64,000 nucleotides of DNA from Pantoea sp. RIT-PI-b (GCF_001187905.1 NZ_LGIS01000016.1:1-64000), one strand, 5' to 3'; numbered from the stretch's first letter, positions 8,450 through 18,228 are shown. Made by a program: numbers and translations. The notes: generated by a model from the letters alone, not told the origin.

Positions 8450-10648
8450 ATGAAGTTCGAAAAGCCTGCAGGATCTAATCCCATCGATCAGCTTAAGGTG
8501 GTCGGTCAGCCGCTTAATCGTATCGATGGACCGCTTAAGACCTCCGGTCTGGCGCATTATGCTTACGAGTGGCATAGCGAAGCACCCGATGCCGCATATG
8601 GCTATGTGGTCGGCGCGCCTATCGCGAAAGGCAAAATCACGGCTATCGATGCTCACGCTGCTCAATGTGCGCCAGGAGTGCTTGCGGTAGTCACCGCAGA
8701 GAGTGCCGGCGAGCTGGGTAAAGGTGATAAAAATACCGCCCTGCTGCTGGCTGACGGCAACATTGAACACTATCACCAGGCGGTAGCGCTGGTGGTGGCT
8801 GAAACCTTTGAACAGGCACGCGCGGCAGCCAGTTTGGTGCAGGTGCAGTGTCAACGTGCAGAGGGCGCCTATGATCTCGCTGCCGAAAAAGCAGCGGTCA
8901 CGTCGGCGCCTGAAGATCAACCGGATAAACGCGTCGGAGATTTTGAGCGGGCTTTCGCTGCTGCCGAGGTGACGCTGGACGCGCACTACACCACGCCGGA
9001 TCAAAGCCATACCGCCATGGAACCGCATGCCTCGATGGCGCGCTGGACCGGCGATAAACTGACCGTCTGGACCTCAAACCAGATGATCGACTGGTGCCGT
9101 ACCGATTTGGCCGCCACGCTCAATCTGCCGTTAGCAAACATCCGCATTATTTCGCCTTACATTGGCGGCGGCTTTGGCGGCAAGCTGTTCCTGCGCAGCG
9201 ATGCGGTGCTGGCGGCATTAGGCGCGCGTGCTATCCAGCGTCCGGTTAAAGTGATGCTGCCGAGGCCGCTGATCGCCAATAACACCACCCATCGCCCGGC
9301 AACCATTCAGCATATCCGCATCGGCACCGATCACACCGGCCACATTACGGCGATTGCGCACGAGAGCTGGTCGGGCAATCTGCCAGATGGCACACCTGAA
9401 ACCGCCGTGCAGCAGACCGAACTGCTGTACGCCGGCGCTAACCGTTTTACCGGCTTGCGTCTGGCGCAGCTCGATCTGCCCGAAGGTAACGCCATGCGTG
9501 CACCTGGCGAAGCGCCAGGACTGATGGCGCTGGAGATCGCCATTGATGAGATCGCAGAAAAAGTCGGCATCGATCCGGTTGCGTTTCGCATTCTTAACGA
9601 TACCCAGGTGGATCCGGCACGTCCCGAACGCTTTTTCTCACGTCGCCAATTAGTTGAATGCCTGCAAACCGGCTCGGAGAGATTCGGCTGGCATCGCCGT
9701 CAGGCGCAACCGGCTACCGTTCGGGATGGCCGCTGGCTGGTTGGCATGGGCGTAGCGGCAGGCTTTCGTAACAACATGGTGACGACCTCAGGCGCACGCG
9801 TGCAGCTGGATGCGAGCGGCATCGTTACCGTTGAAACCGACATGACCGATATCGGTACCGGCAGCTACACCATTCTTGCGCAAACCGCGGCGGAGATGAT
9901 GGGTGTGGCGATCGAACAGGTTGTCGTGCGGTTGGGCGATTCAAGTTTCCCTATCTCAGCCGGTTCCGGCGGGCAATGGGGAGCCAACACCTCAACCTCC
10001 GGCGTTTACGCCGCCTGCGTGAAGCTGCGCGAAGCGGTCGCTGCCCGGCTGGGATTTGATGCGCAAACGGCCACGTTCAGCGATGGCAGGGTACATGATG
10101 GCCAGCACAGCGCGTCGCTGGCCTCGGCTGCCGCAGAAGAGACCATTTCGGTGGAAGACAGCATTGAGTTTGGCGATCTGGATCAGCAGTTTCAGCAATC
10201 CACTTTTGCCGGGCATTTCGTCGAGGTGGGCGTCGATGTCGCCACCGGGGAAGTGCGCGTGCGACGCATGCTGGCGGTTTGCGCCGCCGGGCGCATTCTC
10301 AATCCTAAGACGGCGCGCAGCCAGGTAATCGGTGCCATGACGATGGGGCTGGGCGGCGCCTTGATGGAGGAGCTGATTGTCGATAAACGTCTGGGCTTTT
10401 TCGTCAATCACGATATGGCGGGCTACGAAGTGCGGGTTCATGCCGATATCCCTGAACAGGAAGTGACTTTCCTCGACGACACCGATCCGATCTCCTCGCC
10501 AATGAAAGCCAAAGGCGTGGGCGAACTGGGGTTATGTGGCGTTAGCGCGGCGATTGTGAATGCCATTTACAACGCTACTGGCGTGCGCGTGCGCGAATAT
10601 CCGGTCACGCTGGATAAATTGCTGATGGGCCTTCCCGCTCTGGCCTAA
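8450..10648 (+). CDS. paoC: Aldehyde oxidoreductase molybdenum-binding subunit, PaoC-like
   Basis: A 732-residue catalytic subunit that binds molybdopterin cytosine dinucleotide and oxidises aldehydes, probably aromatic ones as in E. coli PaoABC, to acids. The glycine-rich IGGGFGGK motif and the C-terminal GVGELGLCG are present. The latter holds Glu692, the same number as the catalytic base of E. coli PaoC. The length equals the E. coli protein. It is the third gene of the operon. Physiological substrates are inferred from the family. Confidence 0.94.
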   Translation: MKFEKPAGSNPIDQLKVVGQPLNRIDGPLKTSGLAHYAYEWHSEAPDAAYGYVVGAPIAKGKITAIDAHAAQCAPGVLAVVTAESAGELGKGDKNTALLLADGNIEHYHQAVALVVAETFEQARAAASLVQVQCQRAEGAYDLAAEKAAVTSAPEDQPDKRVGDFERAFAAAEVTLDAHYTTPDQSHTAMEPHASMARWTGDKLTVWTSNQMIDWCRTDLAATLNLPLANIRIISPYIGGGFGGKLFLRSDAVLAALGARAIQRPVKVMLPRPLIANNTTHRPATIQHIRIGTDHTGHITAIAHESWSGNLPDGTPETAVQQTELLYAGANRFTGLRLAQLDLPEGNAMRAPGEAPGLMALEIAIDEIAEKVGIDPVAFRILNDTQVDPARPERFFSRRQLVECLQTGSERFGWHRRQAQPATVRDGRWLVGMGVAAGFRNNMVTTSGARVQLDASGIVTVETDMTDIGTGSYTILAQTAAEMMGVAIEQVVVRLGDSSFPISAGSGGQWGANTSTSGVYAACVKLREAVAARLGFDAQTATFSDGRVHDGQHSASLASAAAEETISVEDSIEFGDLDQQFQQSTFAGHFVEVGVDVATGEVRVRRMLAVCAAGRILNPKTARSQVIGAMTMGLGGALMEELIVDKRLGFFVNHDMAGYEVRVHADIPEQEVTFLDDTDPISSPMKAKGVGELGLCGVSAAIVNAIYNATGVRVREYPVTLDKLLMGLPALA

Positions 10649-10670
10649 ACGTCCGCACAGGAGATGCAGC

Positions 10671-11597
10671 TTGCAACAGGTTTTGATTGATCAGGATGTG
10701 CAACCGCGGATAGAGCCGCAGCAGGCTTTGCAGACCGACGACAGTGCAGCCATTCTGCGGTATGCCGCTGAGGCACTCGACGCCGACCTCGCGGCGGTGC
10801 TGGTCACGCTGGTGGAGATTCGCGGCGGTGCGGCCAGAGCATTAGGTGCGCAGATGGTGGTGCGTGCAGATGGGCGCTATTGCGGCTACGTATCGGGTGG
10901 CTGCGTCGAAGCGGCGGCGGCTTACGAAGCGCTGGAAGTCATGGCCAGCGGCAAAGATCGCCTGGTCAGCTATGGCGAAGGATCGCCCTATCTGGATATT
11001 GTGCTGCCGTGTGGGGGCGGCATTACGCTGTTATTTCACCGCTTGCGCGCGGCCCAGCCGTTACATCAGGTGCTGGAATCGCTGGCACAGCGAAACCCCA
11101 CCACGTTGTGTTATCACCCCTCCTTCCAGCGGCTCACTCGCGTTGACGCCGCGCAGCCGACCGGCTGGCAGGATGATGCCTTCATGATGCGCTATCAACC
11201 TAACACCCGCATTGTGGTGTATGGCCGTTCCGTTGAGGCGCAGGCAACCGCGTCCATTGCTCAGGCTGCTGGCTACGACGTGCAGTCCGGTGATGAAGTT
11301 AAGGCGCAGGCTATTGATGCGTTTACGGCGGTGATTCTGCTGTATCACGATCTCGATCGCGAGCTGCCGGCGTTATTAGCCGCACTACGATCCACGCCCT
11401 TCTATATCGGCGCGTTGGGCAGCCAGCGCACCCACGCCAGACGGGCAGAAAAATTGCTGGCGCTGGGCTGTAGCCCGTCGCAGATTGCGCGCATCAAAGC
11501 GCCCATCGGCATTTTCGCTCAGGCGCGGGATGCGCGCACGTTGGCGTTATCAATTATTGCCGATGTGGCTGCCGCGCGCCTTGAAGCGATTGATTAA
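10671..11597 (+). CDS. paoD: XdhC/CoxI-family molybdenum cofactor insertion chaperone
   Basis: A 308-residue protein with an N-terminal XdhC/CoxI domain (including GGAARALGAQMVV and YVSGGCVEAA) and a C-terminal Rossmann domain (about 170-300, YIGALGSQRTHARR). This family binds Moco and inserts its sulfurated cytidylated form into xanthine-oxidase-type enzymes; E. coli PaoD serves PaoABC. The start is TTG at 10671 with AGGAG seven bases upstream; the nearby ATG at 10664 is out of frame and stops quickly. It lies 22 bp after paoC. Confidence 0.88.
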   Translation: MQQVLIDQDVQPRIEPQQALQTDDSAAILRYAAEALDADLAAVLVTLVEIRGGAARALGAQMVVRADGRYCGYVSGGCVEAAAAYEALEVMASGKDRLVSYGEGSPYLDIVLPCGGGITLLFHRLRAAQPLHQVLESLAQRNPTTLCYHPSFQRLTRVDAAQPTGWQDDAFMMRYQPNTRIVVYGRSVEAQATASIAQAAGYDVQSGDEVKAQAIDAFTAVILLYHDLDRELPALLAALRSTPFYIGALGSQRTHARRAEKLLALGCSPSQIARIKAPIGIFAQARDARTLALSIIADVAAARLEAID

Positions 11598-11603
11598 CCA
11601 CGT

Positions 11604-12167
11604 TCACAGGCTATCGATATCCCGTTGCACCCGGGCATCTGCGGGCAAGCTCAGCAGCAGTTTAGGGTGCAACAGCGATCGCGCACCTTCATCACCGCGC
11701 AGCTGACGCAGCGCATCAGCAAATGCGTGGCTAAATCCGACCGGATGGCCGGGTTTAGCATCATGCGTCAGGCGCACCTGGGGTGCGCCCTGCTCCAGCG
11801 CGCGCCATACCTGCTGGTAATGTTCTGCAGCAATCCACGGCATATCACCCAACGCGATGATCCAACCCGACCAGATCCCGGTCATCGCTACCCCAGCGGC
11901 AATCGTTTCACCGCTGCCGCGACTGTCACAAACAATCAGCTGTACGCCAGCCTTAGCCGCATGCTGTTGCACCGCCTGATATTCCGGTCGCGTCACCAGC
12001 GCCACCGGCAGCCCGCTCAGCTTCGCCTCGACGATGACCGTTTCAATCACCGTGGTGGTCTGGTCGTCCAGCCTGGCGAGCAGCTTATTTCCGCTACCGC
12101 CGCTGGCGATATAGCGCGTTCCTTTCCCCGCGGCGAGGATCAGAATGCCGGGCGTTGCTGCTGTCAT
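11604..12167 (-). CDS. mocA: Molybdenum cofactor cytidylyltransferase (MocA-like)
   Basis: A 187-residue nucleotidyltransferase of the MobA/MocA fold. The N-terminal LILAAGKGTRY loop binds nucleotide, and ALGDMPW carries the metal-binding Asp. MocA makes molybdopterin cytosine dinucleotide, the cofactor form used by PaoABC-type enzymes, which fits its position facing the pao operon. It lies on the opposite strand, six bases from the end of xdhC and 40 bp downstream of the ABC-transporter ATPase gene, so read-through from that operon is possible. MobA-type specificity cannot be excluded by sequence alone. Confidence 0.82.
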   Translation of the reverse strand: MTAATPGILILAAGKGTRYIASGGSGNKLLARLDDQTTTVIETVIVEAKLSGLPVALVTRPEYQAVQQHAAKAGVQLIVCDSRGSGETIAAGVAMTGIWSGWIIALGDMPWIAAEHYQQVWRALEQGAPQVRLTHDAKPGHPVGFSHAFADALRQLRGDEGARSLLHPKLLLSLPADARVQRDIDSL

Positions 12168-12207
12168 CGGTGTTTACCCTCTCGTCGCGTAATGCGTGCC
12201 GGTGCCA

Positions 12208-13275
12208 TCATAGCCGCTTTTGCGAATCGGCATCGAATAACATCGCGCGGTCAGCATCCAGGGTCACCGGCAGGATATCGCCCGCCTGCGCGCCGGATCG
12301 CTGGGTGGTGAACAGCATGATGTCGTGCCCCAATAGGGAACCATGAATCAGTTCGGATAAACCGGTCGGTTCCACCAGCGATACCTCCAGCGGCAGCGTA
12401 TCGGCGGTTCCCGCTGCAGCAATAGCGATATTCTCCGGGCGAATACCGTAAATCACAGCGCGTCCGCTCGGTTGCGCCGCCCAGTCAACATTCAGCGGCA
12501 GCTGCGCGCTGTCGCCGATACGCACGCCACCTTGAGCCATCACGCCCTGGATGAAGTTCATGGACGGTGAGCCGATAAAACTGGCAACAAACTTATTCGC
12601 CGGCGTGTCATACAGCTCCAGCGGCGTACCGACCTGCTGAATCACACCGTTGTTGAGCACCACGATGCGGTCAGCCAGCGTCATGGCTTCAACCTGATCG
12701 TGCGTGACGTAGACAATGGTGTTGTTCATCTGCTGATGCAGTTTCTTAATCTCGACGCGCATTTGCCCACGCAGCTGTGCATCAAGATTCGACAGTGGCT
12801 CATCGAACAGAAAAACCTGTGGCTGGCGCACAATGGCGCGTCCCATTGCCACGCGCTGACGCTGGCCGCCGGATAACTCTTTCGGTCGGCGATCGAGCAG
12901 ATGCGTCAGGCTGAGAATATCCGCCGCGCGCTTCACTTTTTCTTCAATCTCCGCCCGTGGACGCTTCTGAATCTCCAGGCTGAAGCCCATATTGCGCGCC
13001 ACCGTCAGGTGTGGATAGAGCGCGTAGCTTTGAAACACCATCGAGATATCACGATCTTTCGGTGCCACATCGTTCATCAGCTGATTACCGATGCGGATAT
13101 CACCGCCGCTCGCCAGCTCCAGTCCGGCGATGGTGCGCAGCAGCGTAGATTTCCCGCAGCCGGAGGGGCCAACCAGCACCACGAATTCGCCATCTTTAAT
13201 GGTGAGGTTAATATCGCGCAGGACTTCTACGTTGCCATAGCGCTTGTCGATCTGTTTGAGCGTAATTTCAGCCAT
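12208..13275 (-). CDS. CUT1-type ABC transporter ATP-binding protein (UgpC/MalK-like)
   Basis: A 355-residue ATPase of the sugar-importing CUT1 group. It shows Walker [10 protein letters not shown], signature LSGGQRQRV, Walker B VFLFDEP, and a C-terminal OB-fold/TOBE region (about 240-355) as in MalK and UgpC. The permease stop is followed directly by two ATG codons; AAGGGG favours the second (13275). It is the last transporter gene of the operon starting with the GntR gene. Proteins of this family can sometimes be shared between transporters. Confidence 0.92.
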   Translation of the reverse strand: MAEITLKQIDKRYGNVEVLRDINLTIKDGEFVVLVGPSGCGKSTLLRTIAGLELASGGDIRIGNQLMNDVAPKDRDISMVFQSYALYPHLTVARNMGFSLEIQKRPRAEIEEKVKRAADILSLTHLLDRRPKELSGGQRQRVAMGRAIVRQPQVFLFDEPLSNLDAQLRGQMRVEIKKLHQQMNNTIVYVTHDQVEAMTLADRIVVLNNGVIQQVGTPLELYDTPANKFVASFIGSPSMNFIQGVMAQGGVRIGDSAQLPLNVDWAAQPSGRAVIYGIRPENIAIAAAGTADTLPLEVSLVEPTGLSELIHGSLLGHDIMLFTTQRSGAQAGDILPVTLDADRAMLFDADSQKRL

Positions 13276-13278
13276 CAT

Positions 13279-14103
13279 TTACCCCTTAACCGCACCGGCG
13301 GTGAGTCCCTGAACCAGATAACGTTGAATAAAGGCGAAGAACAGACACGCGGGAATCAACGCTAATACCACCGCCGCCATCATTTCGCCCCACGAAACCG
13401 CGAACTTTGACACGAAACTCAGCAGCCCGACCGGGAAGGTCATCACTTCGTTTTTATTGATCAGCATCAGCGAGAACAGCAGTTCACTCCACGCGGCGGT
13501 GAACACAAAGCCCAGCGTGGCCGCCATGCCCGGCAGCGTTAATGGCATCAGTACGCGATACAGCGCCTGAAAACGGGTGCAGCCTTCCAGCATCGCCGAC
13601 TCTTCCAGATCTTTCGGAATGGCATCGAAGAAGGACTGCATCAGAAACGTGGCAAACGGCACGTTGAACGCGGTGTAGATCAGAATCAGACCCAGCAAAC
13701 TGTTGGTCAGGCCAAGCGGCGCCATCACCTTGTAGATCGGGGCAATGATCATCACCAGCGGGAACATCTGCGTAAACAGCAGCAGCCCGGCAATGAGCAC
13801 TTTGCCGCGAAACTGAAAGCGGGAAAACGCGTAGCCGGCTGCGGCGGCAATCAGCGTGGTCAGCAGCGCGGTACTGAATGAAACAATCAGGCTGTTGCTG
13901 AAAAACGTGGGGAAATCGCTGTCGGTTAACACCTTGCGGAAGTGATCGAGCGTCACGCCGCTCGGTAGCAGCGTGACGCCTTGACTGAACAGCAATTTAT
14001 CCGGCGTAACGGAGATTTTGATAATCCAGTAGAGCGGAAACAGCGCGAAGACCAGGTAAGCCGCAATGCTCAGACGATGCCCTATCAGCGGTAACAATCG
14101 CAT
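13279..14103 (-). CDS. ABC transporter permease, MalG/UgpE type
   Basis: A 274-residue inner-membrane permease with about six hydrophobic segments and the EAA loop (LEESAMLEGCTRFQALYRVLMP) that contacts the ATPase. It is the second permease of the CUT1 transporter. AAGGAG precedes the start, and its stop abuts the ATPase gene. The transported compound is unknown; sugars and polyols are usual for the family. Confidence 0.92.
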   Translation of the reverse strand: MRLLPLIGHRLSIAAYLVFALFPLYWIIKISVTPDKLLFSQGVTLLPSGVTLDHFRKVLTDSDFPTFFSNSLIVSFSTALLTTLIAAAAGYAFSRFQFRGKVLIAGLLLFTQMFPLVMIIAPIYKVMAPLGLTNSLLGLILIYTAFNVPFATFLMQSFFDAIPKDLEESAMLEGCTRFQALYRVLMPLTLPGMAATLGFVFTAAWSELLFSLMLINKNEVMTFPVGLLSFVSKFAVSWGEMMAAVVLALIPACLFFAFIQRYLVQGLTAGAVKG

Positions 14104-14112
14104 GGTCGCTCC

Positions 14113-15036
14113 TTATTTCAACAGCTGATGGCGTATGCGCAGTAACACCAGCGCATAACAGGTCATCAGCAGTAACAGAAACACCGCCATCGCCGAGGCA
14201 TAGCCGAAATCGAGCTTGCGATAGGCGGTGGTGAAGATGTAGCTGGAGAGAATCGAGGTCGAGCCTGCTGGCCCGCCGTCGGTCATCACCACAATCAGAT
14301 CGGCGAAGTTGGCGATCCAGATGGTGCGTAACATCACGGTGATAGCAATCATCGGCGCGAGAAACGGCAGCGTCACGCGGCGAAACTGCTGCCAGCCGCT
14401 GGCGCCGTCAATCGATGCCGCTTCGTACAGATCTTTAGGGATCGATTGCAACGCCGCCAGCAGCGTAATGGCAAAGAACGGGATGCCAAACCAGACGTTG
14501 GCGATCACCGGTCCCCACATCGCCAGTTGCGGATCCGACAGAATGTTATAGGGCTCGCTCAGCACCCCCAAATCACTCAGCCACTGCGGCAGCGGCCCCA
14601 CGACCGGATTGAGCAGCCATGACCAGGTCAGCCCGGAGAGAAACGCCGGCACCGCCCACGGCAAAAACACCAGCGCCTGCACCCAGCGACGCATGCGGAA
14701 TTCACGATTGAGCAGCAACGCCAGCGCCAGGCCGAAGAAGAACTGCAACAACAGAGAACTCAGCGTCCAGTTCAACGTGTGGCCCAGCGCTTTAAAGAAG
14801 CGCCGGTCATCAAACATCTCGCTGAAGTTGTCCCAGCCTACCCAACCGGTTTCCAGCGGATTGAGCAGATTTATGCTCTGAAAGGCGTACGAGATGCCGA
14901 TCGCCATCGGCACAAAGATAAACAGCGCGATCAGCAGTAGGCCCGGCGACAAGTACCACCACGGCTCAGCCAACCGCGTCCAGCGCAGGCGACGGGCGCG
15001 AGCAGTGCTGTTAGGCAGGGAAGCATCAAGCATCAT
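14113..15036 (-). CDS. ABC transporter permease, MalF/UgpA type
   Basis: A 307-residue inner-membrane protein with six predicted membrane segments and the EAA motif (LYEAASIDGASGWQQFRRVTLP), typical of MalF/UgpA-type permeases. It pairs with the MalG-type permease nine bases downstream. GGAG lies before the double ATG start. Confidence 0.92.
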   Translation of the reverse strand: MMLDASLPNSTARARRLRWTRLAEPWWYLSPGLLLIALFIFVPMAIGISYAFQSINLLNPLETGWVGWDNFSEMFDDRRFFKALGHTLNWTLSSLLLQFFFGLALALLLNREFRMRRWVQALVFLPWAVPAFLSGLTWSWLLNPVVGPLPQWLSDLGVLSEPYNILSDPQLAMWGPVIANVWFGIPFFAITLLAALQSIPKDLYEAASIDGASGWQQFRRVTLPFLAPMIAITVMLRTIWIANFADLIVVMTDGGPAGSTSILSSYIFTTAYRKLDFGYASAMAVFLLLLMTCYALVLLRIRHQLLK

Positions 15037-15060
15037 ATTTGAACTCCGCGTGTTCAGGGA

Positions 15061-16332
15061 TTACTGGGTAGCCAGCCAGGCTTGCTGTTCTTTGCTGAGA
15101 TATTTCGCCCAATCTTTCACCATGCTCTCGGTGTCGTTTTCTCCCAGCAGGGTTTCCTGGCTGCTCTCTTTCACAATCACCGAGTTAAAGTAGCCCCAGC
15201 CTTTGAGGTGGGTCGGCATGGTGAGCGGCACATAGTTAGGATCGTTCAGCTCTTTAAACCAGCCGGCGAACTGTGGCGTCTGATAGAACGGGTCCTGCTC
15301 GGCCCCTTTATAAATCGGCAATGTGCCAACGAATTTCGACCACGCCAGGTTGTTGGTTTTGTCACTGAGGAAGGTAATCAGCGGCCAGGCGAGATCCTTT
15401 TGCTTGCCCTGCTTGAACATCGACCAGCCGGTGTAGCCAATCGTCGGGAAGGCTTTACCTGATGGACCTACCGGCATCGGTGCTACGGCAAAATCATCAG
15501 CCGCCATGCTGTTTTTGATGGCGATCAGCGCATCCGGATCCTGATCGAGCATCGCGCACTTACCGGAGTAGAAGCCCGAGACGATCTCATTAAAGCCCCA
15601 GTTGACGCTGTCTTTCGAGGCGCCACCTTTTTGATACATATCCACCAGCAGCTGCGCACCTTTGATCGCGCCCGGCTGCGTCAGCGTGCTGTTGCCCTGT
15701 TTATCAAAGAACTCCGGCGAGCCATTCATCGCCGCCATAAACATCATCCAGGCGTTGGTGCCACCGACGCCGCCGCGCATGCAATAACCGCTGATGCCAT
15801 TGCCTAACTGACTGATGCGCTGCGCATCGCTGGCGAACTCCTCCATGGTTTTCGGCGGCTCGCTCAGGCCTGCCTGCTGAAACAGTTTTTTATTCCAGAA
15901 CAGCGCACGCAGATAAAAGCCGTACGGCACCATGGTGGCTTTACCGTTTGCGGCGCGCGCCATGGCCAAGGTTTTATCCGTCAGCTGCGACGTGGCATCC
16001 CAGCTTTTTAGGCGTGGTTCAAGGTCTTCCAGCATATTGTTGCTGGCATACAGGCCTTGCCAGGTGTCCGGCATCTCCACCACATCCGGCACCTGTCCGC
16101 TTTGCAACATGGTGCCAAGTTTTTCAAACGCCTGGCCCCACGGCAGGGAGATCAGTTCGATCTCGGTACCCGGATGCTGTGTCTTATATTCATCAAGCAT
16201 TTTTTGCAGCAGCGCCGTGCGCGGCGGGCTGGTGATCACCTCCACTACCGTGAGTTTGGCGGCGAGGCTGCTCATGGCGGCACTTAGACCAACGGCTAAA
16301 ACCAGCGCTTTCAGGGCAAAACGTGTTGTCAT
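15061..16332 (-). CDS. ABC transporter extracellular solute-binding protein, family 1
   Basis: A 423-residue periplasmic binding protein with a Sec signal peptide (cleavage near residue 25, SSLAA-K) and a family-1 fold (LPWGQAFEKLGTMLQSGQVPDVVEM near residues 60-95). It delivers the substrate to the CUT1 permeases encoded just downstream. The family usually binds oligosaccharides, polyols or glycerol-3-phosphate-like compounds. The neighbouring PLP lyase hints at a sulfur- or amino-containing substrate, but this is inference. Confidence 0.9.
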   Translation of the reverse strand: MTTRFALKALVLAVGLSAAMSSLAAKLTVVEVITSPPRTALLQKMLDEYKTQHPGTEIELISLPWGQAFEKLGTMLQSGQVPDVVEMPDTWQGLYASNNMLEDLEPRLKSWDATSQLTDKTLAMARAANGKATMVPYGFYLRALFWNKKLFQQAGLSEPPKTMEEFASDAQRISQLGNGISGYCMRGGVGGTNAWMMFMAAMNGSPEFFDKQGNSTLTQPGAIKGAQLLVDMYQKGGASKDSVNWGFNEIVSGFYSGKCAMLDQDPDALIAIKNSMAADDFAVAPMPVGPSGKAFPTIGYTGWSMFKQGKQKDLAWPLITFLSDKTNNLAWSKFVGTLPIYKGAEQDPFYQTPQFAGWFKELNDPNYVPLTMPTHLKGWGYFNSVIVKESSQETLLGENDTESMVKDWAKYLSKEQQAWLATQ

Positions 16333-16352
16333 GACATTTCTCCAGTGATTGA

Positions 16353-17519
16353 TTACGCGCGGTTAGCGCTGGCAAGGGCTTGCTGCAGATCGGCCCACAA
16401 ATCGTCGGTCTCTTCCAGGCCCACCGAAATGCGGATCAGCCGTGGCGAGACGCCAAAATCGACCGCCGAGTTAAATTCATTGGCCTGATTGATCACCGAG
16501 ATCGCCGGCATCACCAGGCTTTCAAATCCGCCCCAGCTCACGCCCATATGGAACAGTTCCAGCGCGTTACACAGCTGCGGAATATCCACTTGCTCAGCCA
16601 CCTCGAAGGCGAACAGACCGCTGTAACCGCGCAGCGTGGACCACGGCTGTGGGTGCAATCCCGGATGGCACACCGCCGTTACCAGTGGATGTTCAGCCAG
16701 TTTTTGCGCAAGGGTGAGCGCACTGTGATGATGCTGCTTCATACGTAACGGCAAGGTGCGCAGGCCGCGCATCAGCAGCGACGCTTCATGTGCCGACAGC
16801 TTGCCGCCAAGGTAAGGACTGATAGAACGGGTAATGTTGTTGATGAGCAGCTGACTGGCGATAACCACGCCGGCGACCACATCACTGTGGCCGCTGATGT
16901 ATTTCGATGCCGAGTGCACCACGATATCGATACCGCACAGCAGCGGCTGCTGGAAAATGGGCGACGCCCAGCTGTTATCAATGATGCTAATTACGCCGGC
17001 TTCACGCGCCAGCCCGGCGAGCTTATGCAGGTTTTGTTCACTCATTATCCAGCTGGACGGGCTCTCCAGATACAGCAGGCTGGCGTCGCTCAACGCGGCG
17101 CGAATTGCGGCCTCATCATCGCCATCAACAAATTCGGTAACAATGCCGAAGCGCTGACAGAAGCCACGCAAGAAGCGGTAGGTATCGGGATAAACGTGAT
17201 TAACACACACCACTTTCTGCCCCGGCACCACCACACTGAGAATGGCATTGCTGATCGCCGCCATGCCGCTGCCAAAGGCCAGGCAGGCTTCGCCGCCTTC
17301 CAGCGCGGCCATTTTCTCCTGCAGCGCCTTTACCGTCGGATTATCGACGCGCGAATAGAGTGGCTGATCGCTCTCGCCGCGAAAGCGCGCAATCATGCTG
17401 TCGTAATCGCTGAAGGTGAACAGCGAGGATTGGTAAATCGGCGTGGTCACCGCGCCGTTTTCATGGCGCCGATCGTGGGTAAGCAGCGTTTGCTGGGCAA
17501 GCGGTTTATCGTTTGGCAT
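16353..17519 (-). CDS. Cys/Met-metabolism PLP-dependent enzyme (cystathionine beta-lyase-like)
   Basis: A 388-residue fold-type-I PLP enzyme of the cystathionine gamma-synthase/beta-lyase family. It shows YSRVDNPTVKALQEKMAALEGG near residue 55, the PLP-phosphate loop FGSGMAAIS, and the Schiff-base lysine in HSASKYISGHSD. The family performs C-S bond elimination or exchange on cysteine-type substrates. It sits between the GntR gene (14-bp overlap) and the binding-protein gene, so it probably acts on the imported compound. It is not the housekeeping metC by context. The precise reaction is unknown. Confidence 0.85.
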   Translation of the reverse strand: MPNDKPLAQQTLLTHDRRHENGAVTTPIYQSSLFTFSDYDSMIARFRGESDQPLYSRVDNPTVKALQEKMAALEGGEACLAFGSGMAAISNAILSVVVPGQKVVCVNHVYPDTYRFLRGFCQRFGIVTEFVDGDDEAAIRAALSDASLLYLESPSSWIMSEQNLHKLAGLAREAGVISIIDNSWASPIFQQPLLCGIDIVVHSASKYISGHSDVVAGVVIASQLLINNITRSISPYLGGKLSAHEASLLMRGLRTLPLRMKQHHHSALTLAQKLAEHPLVTAVCHPGLHPQPWSTLRGYSGLFAFEVAEQVDIPQLCNALELFHMGVSWGGFESLVMPAISVINQANEFNSAVDFGVSPRLIRISVGLEETDDLWADLQQALASANRA

Positions 17520-18216
17520 TAATCACATCCTTCATGTCGCGTTCGGTGATATCGAGAATTTGATGGCAGATAGCGCGTGCCGCCGCGCAATCGCGCTGGC
17601 GGATGGCGTTAAAGAGTTCGCGGTGCAGTGGGAAAGAGTCAGAAAACAGCGCCTGTTCCGGTGGGGATTCGAAAAAGGCGTGAAACGAGTCATAGATGCC
17701 GTTGAGCATTTGCAGCAGCAGTGGATTACCCGCCGCGCGATAGATACTGGCATGAAATGCCCAGTCTTCTGGCCCGGCTGAGCCAATCGCCAGATGCACC
17801 CGTTCCATCTCCTCCAGGCGCTGCTCAATGGCATGCAGGTCTTCTGTCGTCGCTCGCTGGGCGGCAAGCACGCAGGATTCAGATTCGATAATGCGGCGCA
17901 CTTCCAGCGCATGCAGCATGTTGGTTGAGTCATTTTTAAAGCGCAGCGATAAAAAGCTGTCATTAATGCCGACCTCAGCCTGCAGAAAGGTGCCGCTGCC
18001 CTTCTTGCGCAGAATAATGCCTAACGCTTCCCAACGTTTTAGCGCCTCCCGCACCGTATTGCGGCTCACGCCAAGCTTCTCTGCCAGCACCCGCTCAGGC
18101 GGCAAACGGCTGCCGGGCTGTGCACCGGACTGCGCCATATAACGCGTGAGCGCATCAAGAATCAGCGTGTCGCTGCGCGGGGTGGAAATAGGATGAAGCT
18201 CAACCGGTATCTGCAT
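17506..18216 (-). CDS. GntR-family regulator, FadR (FCD) subfamily
   Basis: A 236-residue regulator with an N-terminal winged HTH (LPPERVLAEKLGVSRNTVREALKRWEALGII, about 38-70) and an all-helical FCD effector domain (about 95-225) with metal/ligand-binding His residues (AFHASIY). It is the first gene of the transporter operon and overlaps the PLP-lyase gene by 14 bp, so it is likely the local autoregulated repressor. AAGG precedes the start. The ligand is probably the transported compound or a product. Confidence 0.9.
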   Translation of the reverse strand: MQIPVELHPISTPRSDTLILDALTRYMAQSGAQPGSRLPPERVLAEKLGVSRNTVREALKRWEALGIILRKKGSGTFLQAEVGINDSFLSLRFKNDSTNMLHALEVRRIIESESCVLAAQRATTEDLHAIEQRLEEMERVHLAIGSAGPEDWAFHASIYRAAGNPLLLQMLNGIYDSFHAFFESPPEQALFSDSFPLHRELFNAIRQRDCAAARAICHQILDITERDMKDVINAKR

Positions 18217-18228
18217 GGCATTGCCTTA

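Noticed and set aside
11625..12311. 228-codon plus-strand frame over mocA
   Set aside because: It is antisense to mocA, which has clear nucleotidyltransferase motifs; the translated product is Arg/His/Gln-rich and unrelated to any family I know.
16353..17519. Naming the PLP enzyme metC
   Set aside because: The family match is clear, but the operon with a sugar-type ABC importer and the absence of a MetJ box argue for a specialised enzyme.
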